Under the pieces are notes generated by a model. It saw nothing but the letters and a program-made list of their open reading frames with translations, had not been told where the DNA came from and did not search any database. Positions 1 to 8,384 of a stretch of 64,000 nucleotides of DNA are shown here, one piece after another; the stretch's first letter is position 1, and every line of letters begins with the position of its first letter. Made by a program: the position numbers and the translations under genes. The DNA comes from Hyphomicrobium_A sp964493785. GTDB lineage: Bacteria > Pseudomonadota > Alphaproteobacteria > Rhizobiales > Hyphomicrobiaceae. The stretch is from contig CAZBPM010000003.1 in assembly GCA_964493785.1 (NCBI GenBank), positions 124,001 to 188,000 on the forward strand, written 5' to 3'.

Positions 1-44
1 ATCGTCGGCGGGAAGTTAGAGCAGCCAAGTCGTGCATCTGCAAA

Positions 45-315
45 GTTAGCCAGACCAGGTGGTGCTCCAGGTTAGCCAACGGCGTCGGGTCTTCTGTTCT
101 TTGAGATTGTCGATGAAGGAACGGGATACCGTGAGTGGCGGTGTGCCCCGTTGTTGGTGAGGTGAAGTGAATTTCAATTATTGGCTAACCAGCGGCTTGG
201 GAGTAGCGGCAGGGAGCCGGTAACAAGAGGGTTTTAGCCAGCTATCTTGGTGCAGCAAGGTTAGCCAGCGAGGCGGTAAGTCTTTGCTATATATTGCCAA
301 GGATTGGTGGCTAAC
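45..315. repeat. Dispersed GTTAGCCA boxes, possible integrase arm sites
   Basis: The octamer GTTAGCCA is exact at 45-52, 71-78 and 260-267, and in inverted orientation at 182-189 and 308-315. A near copy (TTTAGCCA) lies at 233-240. Several copies share a wider context close to GCARGTTAGCCA. Five exact copies of an 8-mer in about 270 bp is far above chance. Short repeats in both orientations beside a tRNA-like 3' end resemble arm-type sites bound by tyrosine integrases. That reading is inference. Confidence 0.55.
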
Positions 316-350
316 CTGCTCGAAAACGCCCGTAAATACTGGAATCTGGA

Positions 351-369
351 GATTCCCTCGGCTCCACCA
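351..369 (+). other. tRNA/tmRNA-like 3' end, candidate attachment-site core
   Basis: The stretch GATTCCCTCGGCTCCACCA has the form of a T-arm 3' half, acceptor strand (CGGCTCC), discriminator A and CCA. The bases before it do not form a tRNA: there is no TTCGA T-loop and no D or anticodon arm. It is therefore a 3' fragment only, as left at the far side of an element integrated into a tRNA or tmRNA gene. The acceptor strand resembles that of tRNA-Ala. The intact gene is not in the window. Confidence 0.4.
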
Positions 370-372
370 TTA

Positions 373-467
373 TTCGCTCACGCGCCTGATGGGCGCTCCG
401 CGGGGGCGGCGCTAAGCGCCGGGTCGCCTTGCGACCTGAGCCCTCCGGGCTGAAGTTCGCTCACGCG
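373..467. repeat. Mini-hairpin cluster flanked by a 12-bp direct repeat
   Basis: TTCGCTCACGCG occurs at 373-384 and again at 456-467. Between them lie three successive small hairpins with 3-nt loops: GGCGC-TAA-GCGCC, GGTCGC-CTT-GCGACC and AGCCC-TCC-GGGCT. The arrangement looks like a REP-type intergenic element. No function can be assigned from this single copy. Confidence 0.4.
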
Positions 468-605
468 ACGATTTTTGCTCACTCCCAGATAAGTCGCGCG
501 ATTTATCTTCCCTGGAGATCAGTTGCATGGGGGCATGTACTGATCGGAGAAAGCCGTTAAAATGCCGGCGAAGGGGCAAGGGCGGTGGGTACCTGGAGGG
601 TCAAG

Positions 606-1004
606 ATGGCGGCTGATGTCGACGCCGTGGTAGCGGCGCTGCGCGTCGTTTTGGACGAAGCCCAAAAGAGCGAAGAGCCATTCTGGAAGGTCGAGTCCGC
701 CAACCGCTGGATCGGCCAGATGCCGCGTTCGTGGAGCGGGCGCTGGCGCAAGCTGATCCTCAAGGGCGATGTGAGCGGCGATGCGCGCCGGGAAGAGTTC
801 GTGGCGCACGTGCGGGCCGTCCTGGCTTTCCTGGAAATGGACCAGTTGCAGAGCCCCCCGCGCGGCAAATGGTGGCCGCTGCCGCGACGCAACCGCGGAT
901 CGGTGGTTCCGGCCGGCGCCAACCCTACGGTGGCGAATGCGCCCTCGCCGGCGCGTCCGGTGAACCTGCTGCGGGTCCGCAAGCCGATGCCGGGCTTGCA
1001 CTGA
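606..1004 (+). CDS. Conserved-looking hypothetical protein, 132 aa
   Basis: Not recognised. The start at 606 is supported by GGAGGG at 595-600 with 5-nt spacing. The first 80 or so residues look like a small helical, mostly soluble domain containing a Trp-rich patch (FWKVESANRWIGQ, then PRSWSGRWRK). The last 45 residues are Pro, Arg and Ala rich and probably disordered. There is no signal peptide or membrane segment. It stands alone between the gene-free left edge and a perfect palindrome at 1051-1074. A long minus-strand frame over the same DNA was rejected in its favour. Confidence 0.6.
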   Translation: MAADVDAVVAALRVVLDEAQKSEEPFWKVESANRWIGQMPRSWSGRWRKLILKGDVSGDARREEFVAHVRAVLAFLEMDQLQSPPRGKWWPLPRRNRGSVVPAGANPTVANAPSPARPVNLLRVRKPMPGLH

Positions 1005-1050
1005 CACCCGTCGCTCCGGGGCGACCTGCATAATTTTGCGCCCATGGGAA

Positions 1051-1074
1051 GCGCTGTTCCTTAAGGAACAGCGC
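1051..1074. promoter_or_regulatory. Perfect 24-bp palindrome
   Basis: The sequence is GCGCTGTTCCTT followed directly by its exact reverse complement. It lies between the 132-aa gene and the hydrolase gene. No T-tract follows on either strand, so it is not a standard intrinsic terminator. It could be a dimeric regulator site or a U-less hairpin terminator. Confidence 0.4.
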
Positions 1075-1179
1075 CAACGATAGCGGCCGTGCAAATTCGG
1101 CAAGGTCTGCAATCCCATGAGCCTCAGCCAGCGCAACCAGATCACCAGCGTCGGCCTCGCCACAACAACCGGGGAAGAC

Positions 1180-2148
1180 ATGGTCCGTACTATCCCCGCA
1201 ACACGGAGGGACGCGTCGTTCCTCTCGGGCGGCGTCACCTGTCGTGCGTGGGTGTTCGAACCCACGTCCGCTACCTCAGCTTCCGCTCCGTGCATCGTCA
1301 TGGCGCACGGGCTCGGCGGCACGCGCGCAGCGTCGCTCGAGCCTTACGCCCAACGCTTCGCGGCCGAGGGATTCTTCGTGGTCGTGTTCGACTATCGCGG
1401 CCTTGGCTCCAGCGACGGAGAGCCGCGCCAGATCGTCTCCCCCAAGCGCCAGCTCGATGACTGGCAGGCGGCGATAGAGTTCGCGCGCGGCCTGCCCGGC
1501 GTCGATGCGCGGCGCATCGGCCTATGGGGAACATCGCTCTCAGGGGGACACGTGATCGTGGCGGCCGGGCGCGATCACGGCGTCGCCGCCATTGCCGCGC
1601 AGTGCCCGATGCTCGACGGAATGGCGAGCGCGCAGATGGCGGTGAAGCGCGGCAGTGCCCGCGGATTTCTGCAACGGCTGATTGCTGCGTTGAAGGACGT
1701 GGCGGCAGCTGCAGCCGGACTTTCGCCTCACTACATTCCGCTCGTTGCGCGACGCGGAGAACTTGGCGTGATGGCGTCCGACGAGGCGTATGCCGGATGC
1801 CTCGCCATCGTGCCACCAGATTGGCGAAACGAGGTCGCAGCACGCGTTCTGTTCAGCCTGCCGATGTATCGGCCGGTTCGTCTTGCGCGGGGCGTCAAGT
1901 GTCCCACGCTGCTGATCGCCTGCGCGGACGACACCATGGTTTCTGCCGGAGCGGCGGCGGAGTGCGCCGCAATGATCGGCGAGAAGGCGCGGCTCGTGGT
2001 GCTGCCTATCGATCACTTCGACGTTTATCATGGTCGCTGGTTCGAGCGCGGCTGCTCCGAGCAGATCGCATTCTTTCACGATGCACTCGGGAGCGCGCAC
2101 GACGGCGTCAGGGCGGTAAAGGCGCAGGACGGCTCAGCGCAACGTTAG
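1180..2148 (+). CDS. Alpha/beta hydrolase
   Basis: Probable cytoplasmic serine hydrolase. From the ATG at 1180 it has an oxyanion region (AHGLGG), the strand-turn FDYRGLGSSDG, the nucleophile elbow GTSLSGG (Ser near residue 119), an acid near residue 250 (CADDT) and a His near 279 (PIDHFDVY). These make a full Ser-Asp-His triad. An upstream in-frame ATG at 1117 would add 21 residues; 1180 is preferred because GGGGAAG precedes it and the family usually starts close to the first strand. The stop overlaps by 4 nt the stop of the convergent GMC oxidoreductase gene. The substrate is unknown. Confidence 0.85.
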   Translation: MVRTIPATRRDASFLSGGVTCRAWVFEPTSATSASAPCIVMAHGLGGTRAASLEPYAQRFAAEGFFVVVFDYRGLGSSDGEPRQIVSPKRQLDDWQAAIEFARGLPGVDARRIGLWGTSLSGGHVIVAAGRDHGVAAIAAQCPMLDGMASAQMAVKRGSARGFLQRLIAALKDVAAAAAGLSPHYIPLVARRGELGVMASDEAYAGCLAIVPPDWRNEVAARVLFSLPMYRPVRLARGVKCPTLLIACADDTMVSAGAAAECAAMIGEKARLVVLPIDHFDVYHGRWFERGCSEQIAFFHDALGSAHDGVRAVKAQDGSAQR

Positions 2149-3830
2149 GCGGCGAGGAAGGGGCTGAGGTCTTGTGGCGTGGCGCGCACGCCGGTCAGCG
2201 GCGCGGCGTCGAACGAGAGGCTGAGATCCTGCTGCATATGAATGAGGGCGCGCTCGGCCAGCGCCGTGATGGTGAGCAGCGGATTGACGCCGAGCGAGCG
2301 CGGCATCATCGAACCATCGATAACATATAGGCCTGCGTGAACATCGGTGGAGCCGCGACCCGCAGCGGCATCGAACACCTGCCCCTTGTGGTTGATCGCG
2401 CCGTCGCTGCACTCGCGGCCCATGCCCGCGCCGCCGAGGGGATGCGCGGTTGCTGGCTGATGGCCCATGACGGTGCCGGCGAGTGGGTTCTTCACGTAGC
2501 TGCCGCCTGCCTGCTTCACGACGTCGGTCAGAATGGCATCGAGCCGTGCATAGACAGGCTCGTCCTTTGCCGTCGGCCAGACCAGAGACAGCCGGTCATC
2601 GTCGAGGACGAAGCGCCCCGAGGCGCTGTCGTGGGAAACAGCGAAGAACGTCTGCAACTTGGAGAACGGCCCCTTATAGACGCCGTTGACCAGGCTCTGC
2701 AGTGCACCGAGCAACCTGCCGTTTGGGATGAAGAGCACGGGAAGCACAGGAGCGAGCGCCGAGGGCAGCACGCCTTCCTGCACGCGCAGCTCGTTGGCGA
2801 GTGTCGTTTCGTCGTCGATCTCGAGCTGGCCGGAAACTGCCGCGCCGATTTCCATGCCCTCGACCTTGGAGGGGAAGCCGACGCCGACAGCGTTCACGGG
2901 ATCACGCGCGCCGTAGCCGAACGCGATGATATCGCCGTTGGCGGAGAAGCGCTCGCCGACCCGATCTGACAGCGCGAGGCCGTTGGCGCGCGACCGCAGC
3001 AGGATCTCGGTCGTGCCCAGGGTGCCGGCCGCCAGCACGACCATAGCGGAACGGAGAACGCGGTCACCGCCGGGTCCGTCGAGGCGGCGAACGTGCACTT
3101 CCCATTCGCCGTCGGGGGTTTTCGACACGTAGCGGACGCCGGCATGCGTGAAGAGCTCGGCACCATGACGCACAGCGTCGGGCAGATAAGTCACGGCGAC
3201 GGAATTCTTGGCGCCGACGTTGCAGCCGCCGCAGCAATCGCCGCAGCGCGTGCAGCCGGGCTGCTCGATGCCGACCACGTTGGTCGTCGGCTCGAAGCTG
3301 ACGGTGACCGTCGGGCGGACGATGTCATGGCCGAGTGCGGCGCCGGCGGATTCCAGCGTCCTAAATTTGGTGAGGGTGTCGGCGCGGGGATCGCTCTGCG
3401 GGTTGAGCCAGGCCCGCGCGCGGCGGAAGCCTTCCTCTAGGAGACCGTCCTGAATGATCTGCCCCGGCCAGCGCTCGTCGGCGAAAACGCGGTCGTCCGG
3501 GCGCAGCGCAACACCGGCATTGATCAGCGAGCCGCCACCGAGGCCGCAGCCGACGAGCACATGCATGTCCTCGCCGAGGCGAACATCATAGAGGGCGGAG
3601 GTGGGGCCCGTGCGCAGCTTCTTGCCGGCGACCTGCATCTCGTTCTTGAGGTCGGGAAAGCGAGCGGGGAAGCCGCCCGCCAGGACTTCGCGGCCGCGCT
3701 CGAGAACGGCCACCCTCTTGCCTGCACGCGCAAGTCGGGAGGCAGCGACGCCGCCGCCGTAGCCGGACCCGATGACGATCACGTCATAGCGGTCGCGAGC
3801 GTGCTCGAGGGTGCGCGATAGCTGGGTCAT
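2145..3830 (-). CDS. GMC-family (cholesterol-oxidase-like) FAD oxidoreductase
   Basis: The 561-aa protein starts with an FAD-binding Rossmann motif (GSGYGGG, residues 21-27) and a conserved ELERGRE-like strand end. A Cys-rich patch with Cys 193, 196, 199, 200 and 203 (CTRCGDCCGGC) recalls the cholesterol-oxidase-like branch of the GMC family. The C-terminus carries the GMC_oxred_C signature (YVIDGSMMPRSLGVNPLLT). There is no Tat or Sec signal, so a cytoplasmic alcohol or sterol-type oxidoreductase is likely. It is convergent with the hydrolase gene. The substrate cannot be deduced. The Cys patch might hold a metal or simply be structural. Confidence 0.88.
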   Translation of the reverse strand: MTQLSRTLEHARDRYDVIVIGSGYGGGVAASRLARAGKRVAVLERGREVLAGGFPARFPDLKNEMQVAGKKLRTGPTSALYDVRLGEDMHVLVGCGLGGGSLINAGVALRPDDRVFADERWPGQIIQDGLLEEGFRRARAWLNPQSDPRADTLTKFRTLESAGAALGHDIVRPTVTVSFEPTTNVVGIEQPGCTRCGDCCGGCNVGAKNSVAVTYLPDAVRHGAELFTHAGVRYVSKTPDGEWEVHVRRLDGPGGDRVLRSAMVVLAAGTLGTTEILLRSRANGLALSDRVGERFSANGDIIAFGYGARDPVNAVGVGFPSKVEGMEIGAAVSGQLEIDDETTLANELRVQEGVLPSALAPVLPVLFIPNGRLLGALQSLVNGVYKGPFSKLQTFFAVSHDSASGRFVLDDDRLSLVWPTAKDEPVYARLDAILTDVVKQAGGSYVKNPLAGTVMGHQPATAHPLGGAGMGRECSDGAINHKGQVFDAAAGRGSTDVHAGLYVIDGSMMPRSLGVNPLLTITALAERALIHMQQDLSLSFDAAPLTGVRATPQDLSPFLAA

Positions 3831-3900
3831 GCCCTGATCCTGTTCCGGGCAGTGAGCTAGCCTATTTGCGCGGGCGAGGCCAGCGTCGCGGCACGCCCGT

Positions 3901-4788
3901 TCAGTGAACCGGTAACGGACGGCCGTTGCCTGCCTGCTTCGCGGCCTCGGCAGGATACTTGCGCTTGATGGCGGTCTTCGCGAAGTCGGTCACCTCGACC
4001 TGAAGCGCCGCCGCCATCATCTGCCCAAGGCAGCCGTAACTGAGATCATTGGGATGGAACTGATCAGAGGCGAGGAGCTGCTGAGGCGTGTACTGCGCGG
4101 TGGCGATGAGGTGCTTCATGATCGCATAGCGCTGAAGGATCGGCACGCGCCGCTGCTCGGCGAGCTGACGCATCGTGACGAGGAAGCGCGGGAAGTCGCG
4201 CAGCTTGTCGGCCTTGGGGAAGTACTGCATGTCGAGCAGGACGACGTCGATGCCGGCGCGCTTCAACTCTTCGAGGCCCGTGTTCACGGTGTCGCGGAAC
4301 TGCTCGACCTTCACATGACGGAGCGCGTCATTGACGCCCGTCTGCCAGATGACCAGCGTAGGCTTGCTCGGAATGACTTGCTGACGGATGCGCGGGATCA
4401 TGTCCGTCGCGAGCTGTCCGCCTATGCCGAGGTTCTGGACGGTTATCTTGCTCTGCGGAAACAGCTGCTGAAGTTCCGCCTGCAGCCGCACGGGATAGGA
4501 GGCTTTGGGGCTCGACGCGCCGACGCCCTGAGTGCTCGACGAGCCAAGTGCAACGATCTGCACCGGCTGGCCAGTGGCGAGGGCGGCGGACAGTTTCGGC
4601 AACGGCGCGTCGAAATGCACGAGCGCTTCGGGTGCCGAGCAGCGGGGTGCAGCCGCTGCCGGCGACATCAAGGCTGCGCAAGCTACGCCGGCAACTGCGA
4701 CGAGCTTGAACGCCTGTCTGCAAAGAAGTTGCGGAACGCCTGAGCGAAGACCCAATCCGTGTCGCGACTGCGCGAAGCCAGAACCCAT
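3901..4788 (-). CDS. SGNH/GDSL-type secreted hydrolase
   Basis: The protein is about 295 aa with an N-terminal hydrophobic segment (FKLVAVAGVACAALMSPAAAA) that reads as a Sec signal peptide after an unusually long lead. SGNH blocks are visible: block I as ALGSSSTQG (GSS in place of GDS), block III TGVND, and block V DQFHPND giving the Asp and His. The ATG at 4788 overlaps the end of the upstream OpgC-like gene by about 106 nt. No later ATG precedes the signal region, so the true start is uncertain. Pairing with an acyltransferase suggests a periplasmic esterase that trims or transfers acyl groups on a glycan. That role is inferred from context. Confidence 0.82.
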   Translation of the reverse strand: MGSGFAQSRHGLGLRSGVPQLLCRQAFKLVAVAGVACAALMSPAAAAPRCSAPEALVHFDAPLPKLSAALATGQPVQIVALGSSSTQGVGASSPKASYPVRLQAELQQLFPQSKITVQNLGIGGQLATDMIPRIRQQVIPSKPTLVIWQTGVNDALRHVKVEQFRDTVNTGLEELKRAGIDVVLLDMQYFPKADKLRDFPRFLVTMRQLAEQRRVPILQRYAIMKHLIATAQYTPQQLLASDQFHPNDLSYGCLGQMMAAALQVEVTDFAKTAIKRKYPAEAAKQAGNGRPLPVH

Positions 4789-5867
4789 GCCATCCCCAAC
4801 AAGATCCCAATACCCACGAAGTTTACCAGGATCTGTAGTCCGAGTCCGTAACCGGCTTCAACCAGGATGACCCACCCGATAAACGACAGAACCGTTCCCA
4901 GGCAGAAAATCTCGAGTGAGTGCCGGCCACAGTGTCCGATTCCCCTGGCCAGGGAGGCAGATAACCACGGGCTTTGCGGCGACAACAAGTTGAGCACAAC
5001 GTAGCCAAGCGCCATGACGTCCGCCAAACGCCACAGTGACAGGTAGGTCTTGTCGACATGGCCAATCGCGTCCGAGGCGAAAAGCCGCGCATATTCCAGA
5101 CCCGGAATTTGGGTCCAGGGAGCAACGAAGAGGAACGCGAACGTCAGGTAGCCGACGGCGCCCCACATCAAAGCTCGCGAGTAGGGGACTTCACCCTTGC
5201 GATAGAAGTGTGCCGTAAGCGCACCGATCGTAATGAGCAGCTGCCAGGCAAAGGGATTGAATACCCAGCCCTTGGGATGCTGCAGGCTCGGCAGGTTCGC
5301 CGACAGAATATTGGCGGCCGCCCAAAGTGCGATCGAGAGCACAAGCGCTTGCCAAGGGTTGCGCGGCAGCAGCCAGAGCACGAACGGCAGCCAGAACAGC
5401 AGCAGGACGATGTAGAGCGGCAGGATGTTCAGCGAGTTCGGCTGGTTCACGAGCAGCGCGGCAAGAACGGTCGATTTGCCAGGTTCCTGAGAGAAGACGT
5501 GAACGCCGATGTTCTTCATGTAGGCGAAGTCGCCGAAGTAGACCGCCGCCGCAGTCAACCCAAGGCCGCAAACCAGGATCAGCGCGAGATGCCAGAAGTA
5601 GATCTGGCGGACGCGGTCGAAGACGCGAGCGAAGCCGGCTTTGAAACCCTGGTTTTCGAAGGTGCGGCCGTAGGCCAGCACGGCCGAGAAGCCTGCCAGC
5701 AGGACGAACACCTCGGCGGCATCGGCGAAGCCGAAATTCTTCAGCGTGAACTTCGCGAACGCGTTGTCCGGCACGTGATCGACGAAGATGAACAGGAGGG
5801 CCAGGCCGCGAAAGAAGTCAATTCGCAGATCTCGCTGGGTACCGGAGCTGGTAGCGCCCTTCGGCAT
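4683..5867 (-). CDS. OpgC-like integral membrane acyltransferase
   Basis: This is a multi-spanning membrane protein of about 394 aa with the OpgC-family opening (DFFRGLALLFIFVDHVPDN). The family modifies periplasmic glucans with acyl groups such as succinyl. About ten hydrophobic segments follow one another to the end. The ATG at 5867 is preferred over the GTG at 5876 because AGGTGA lies 6 nt upstream of it. Its 3' end overlaps the SGNH hydrolase gene in another frame, so the two are probably one transcript. No opgG or opgH gene is in the window, so the glycan acceptor is unknown. Confidence 0.85.
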   Translation of the reverse strand: MPKGATSSGTQRDLRIDFFRGLALLFIFVDHVPDNAFAKFTLKNFGFADAAEVFVLLAGFSAVLAYGRTFENQGFKAGFARVFDRVRQIYFWHLALILVCGLGLTAAAVYFGDFAYMKNIGVHVFSQEPGKSTVLAALLVNQPNSLNILPLYIVLLLFWLPFVLWLLPRNPWQALVLSIALWAAANILSANLPSLQHPKGWVFNPFAWQLLITIGALTAHFYRKGEVPYSRALMWGAVGYLTFAFLFVAPWTQIPGLEYARLFASDAIGHVDKTYLSLWRLADVMALGYVVLNLLSPQSPWLSASLARGIGHCGRHSLEIFCLGTVLSFIGWVILVEAGYGLGLQILVNFVGIGILLGMAWVLASRSRDTDWVFAQAFRNFFADRRSSSSQLPA

Positions 5868-6114
5868 GTTTTTCACCTAGCCGCTGGATAATGTTAAAAA
5901 CGGCAAAAAGTTAAAGTTGCACGTTCCGATGCGGCGAACAACGCGACATGCCGTTTGGCAGTTCCTGCATTGCTTTGAGGCGCGGTATGGGCCTTGGGCA
6001 TTGCTCGTCTCGGTTTCGTGGGGTGAAGCCTGGAATTCCAGACAGATCCAGCGCTTCGACAACACTCAACCATTGTCCGCATGAACCGAACCTGAACCCT
6101 GATGTTCGCAGCCG

Positions 6115-7104
6115 CTACAGGACATAGACAACGCCTGCGCCGGTCAGCCCAGCGCCTGCGGCACACATTAGAAGGCGCGTTCCTTGCGCGAGGCTGCGGT
6201 CGGCGGCGCTGAGTGAAAGTGACAGTGGAATCGTCGCGGCGGAGCTGTTGCCGTAGCGCTCGATCGTCGAGACGGTCTTGCCGGGGTCGACGCCGAGCTG
6301 CTGAGCGACCGCCGCGGTTATCCGGCCGTTGGCTTGGTGAGGGATGAAGCAGTCAATATCCTCGATCGAAAGGTTGGCCTTGGCAAGTGCGGCACGTGAG
6401 CAGGAGACCATCAGCTCGACAGCGCGCGCAAATACGGCCCGGCCATCGGACAGGATCATCTGCGTGTCCTCGATCGGCACGTCGGGGCCGAACGGCGCCC
6501 GGCTCCCTCCGGCTGGGATCCGGATCAACCCGTAACCGCTGCCGTCGGCTGCAAGCTGCGCTCCCTGAACACCACTGCCGACCCTGTCGGACGGCGACAG
6601 AACGACCGCGCCCGCGCCGTCAGCAAAAAGGATGCTGCTGCCCCGCTCGGCGGGATTTATGCGCCTCGACAGAATGTTGGCGGCGACGACCAGCACCGGC
6701 ACGCCTTGTGTGCGCACAAAGCTGTCAGCCAGCGTCAACGCGTAGAGAAAGCCGCCACAGGCACCGGCAAGGTCGATGCCCCCCGAGCGTGCAAGGCCCA
6801 ACCGGTGCGCCAGAAGAGGCGCGGATGGCGGAAGCAAATGATCAGGGGTGCTGGTCGCGAGGAGCGTGAGAGCCACCTCGTTCCGGTTCAAACCCGCCTT
6901 GGCGAGTGCCATGTCGGCGGCGGGGACGGCGATGTCAGTGAGGGCCTCGGTCGGGGCCGCGTAGCGCCGCTCCTCGATACCTGAGCGACGAAGTATCCAT
7001 CCAGGTGCCAAGCCCAGTCGCTGCTCGATCTCGGCGTTGAGGACGCGCCGCTCGGGAACGTAATGGCCGAAGCCCAGGATGGTAGAGCCGGCCGCGGCGC
7101 TCAT
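6115..7104 (-). CDS. bioZ: BioZ, FabH-like 3-oxoacyl-ACP synthase of biotin synthesis
   Basis: The 329-aa protein is of the beta-ketoacyl-ACP synthase III family. Catalytic Cys (GACGGFLYA), His (IPHQANGRI) and Asn (YGNSSAATIP) are all present. It is the last gene of the biotin operon and its start overlaps the bioA stop by 4 nt. In rhizobia, BioZ condenses glutaryl-CoA with malonyl-ACP to give a keto-pimeloyl-ACP precursor, replacing the BioC-BioH route. Operon position is the main reason to call it BioZ rather than FabH. Confidence 0.85.
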   Translation of the reverse strand: MSAAAGSTILGFGHYVPERRVLNAEIEQRLGLAPGWILRRSGIEERRYAAPTEALTDIAVPAADMALAKAGLNRNEVALTLLATSTPDHLLPPSAPLLAHRLGLARSGGIDLAGACGGFLYALTLADSFVRTQGVPVLVVAANILSRRINPAERGSSILFADGAGAVVLSPSDRVGSGVQGAQLAADGSGYGLIRIPAGGSRAPFGPDVPIEDTQMILSDGRAVFARAVELMVSCSRAALAKANLSIEDIDCFIPHQANGRITAAVAQQLGVDPGKTVSTIERYGNSSAATIPLSLSLSAADRSLAQGTRLLMCAAGAGLTGAGVVYVL

Positions 7105-8384
7105 GGCCAGTCTCCCGGTACGGCACCGGCCAGTGCCTCGGGAGCGTCGGCGATGGCGGCGTAGACCAGATCCAACTCGGCCGGGGTGATGCAGTAGGGC
7201 GGCATGACGTAAATGGTATTGCCGAGGGGGCGCAGGAGCACGCCGCGCTCGAGGAAATGGCGCGCGAGGCGCGGGCCGATACCGGCGAGATAGCCGGCGT
7301 CGTCAACCTTCAAATCGAGGGCGGTTATGGTGCCCATTTGGCGGACATCCGAAAACGCCGCGTGGTCCGCGAGGGGCGCGATCCGCTCGGCCTGCGCTGC
7401 GACCAGTGTCGCGATACGCTCGGCCATCGGCTCGGTCTGCCAGATGTCGAGATTGGCGACGGCGGCAGCGCAGGCGATCGGGTTCGCGGTATAGGAACTC
7501 GAGTGGAAGAAAGTCTTGCTGCGATCGGTGGAACGGTGCGCCTCGAAGATCGGCGATGTGCAGAGGGTGACCGCCAGCGGCATGGACCCGCCGGTGATGC
7601 CTTTAGCCAGGCATAGGATGTCGGGGGCAATGCCGGCTTTTTCGCAAGCGAAGAGAGCGCCGGTGCGCCCCCAACCGGTCATTACCTCGTCTGCGATAAA
7701 GAGAGCGCCGTGATGCTCTGCCACGCGCTTCAGCTCCCGCAGGACGCTCTCGCCGTACATCAGCATCCCGCCCGCCCCGAGAACCAGCGGCTCGACGATC
7801 AGCGCGGCGGTCGGCTCGTTGGCGCAGGCGGCGTCGAACGCGTCGACAGTCGCCTGTTCATCGCCGGCCGAGGGGAAGGGTATGCGCTCGACCTCGAACA
7901 GCATCGGCTCATATGCGGCGGTGAAGATGCTGCGGGCGCCGACGGACATGCCGCCAACGGTATCGCCGTGGTAGCCATGCTCCAGCGCGACGATGCGGCG
8001 GCGCGGGGCTCCGATGTTGCGGAAGTAGCCAAGCGCCATCTTTAGCGCCACCTCTACGGAGGTCGAGCCGCTGTCCGAGAAGAAGACGTGCGCGAGGCCG
8101 GCGGGGGCCATTTCGATCAGGCCGCGGGCCAGCATTTCGGCGGGGGCGTGGGTAAAACCCGCGAAGATGACCTGATCGAGCCGTCGCGCCTGCTCCTCGA
8201 TGGCGCCCACGATGCGCGGGTGGCAATGGCCATGCGTGACGACCCACCAGGATGATATCGCGTCGAGGATCAGCTCGCCGTCGCGGGTCTTGAGCCAGGC
8301 GCCGCGGGCGCCACTGACAGGGATCATCTCCGGCTGCAGGCCGTGCTGCGTGAAGGGATGCCAGATCGGACTGGAGCTGGTCAT
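7101..8384 (-). CDS. bioA: Adenosylmethionine-8-amino-7-oxononanoate aminotransferase
   Basis: BioA converts KAPA to DAPA using S-adenosylmethionine as amino donor. The 427-aa protein is a class III PLP aminotransferase. The N-terminal WHPFTQ motif and ISSWWVVTHGHCHP are BioA-typical, the PLP-binding Asp region is FIADEVMTGWGRTG, and the Schiff-base Lys is in LAKGITGG. It overlaps bioD upstream and bioZ downstream by 4 nt each, which indicates translational coupling. Confidence 0.96.
   Translation of the reverse strand: MTSSSPIWHPFTQHGLQPEMIPVSGARGAWLKTRDGELILDAISSWWVVTHGHCHPRIVGAIEEQARRLDQVIFAGFTHAPAEMLARGLIEMAPAGLAHVFFSDSGSTSVEVALKMALGYFRNIGAPRRRIVALEHGYHGDTVGGMSVGARSIFTAAYEPMLFEVERIPFPSAGDEQATVDAFDAACANEPTAALIVEPLVLGAGGMLMYGESVLRELKRVAEHHGALFIADEVMTGWGRTGALFACEKAGIAPDILCLAKGITGGSMPLAVTLCTSPIFEAHRSTDRSKTFFHSSSYTANPIACAAAVANLDIWQTEPMAERIATLVAAQAERIAPLADHAAFSDVRQMGTITALDLKVDDAGYLAGIGPRLARHFLERGVLLRPLGNTIYVMPPYCITPAELDLVYAAIADAPEALAGAVPGDWP

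Larger units (their letters stand above)
1..605. other. Gene-free left edge: repeat boxes and small hairpins
   Basis: No credible reading frame is visible before the gene at 606. The stretch holds repeated GTTAGCCA boxes in both orientations (45-315), a sequence resembling a tRNA 3' end (351-369), and a cluster of tiny hairpins framed by the direct repeat TTCGCTCACGCG (373-384 and 456-467). Base composition is lower in GC before about 320 than in the coding DNA to the right. The content suits an integration junction better than a promoter-only spacer, but no recombinase gene is in view. Confidence 0.6.

Noticed and set aside
300..370. Complete tRNA or tmRNA at the left edge
   Set aside because: Only the 3' end is present; no T-loop, D-arm or anticodon arm can be folded upstream.
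519..1322. 267-codon minus-strand frame over the left-edge gene
   Set aside because: It covers the plus-strand gene at 606 that has a strong ribosome binding site, and its product is Arg/His/Pro-rich shadow-type sequence.
5058..5891. 277-codon plus-strand frame inside the OpgC-like gene
   Set aside because: Antisense to a well-supported membrane protein; Gln/Arg/Glu-rich shadow.
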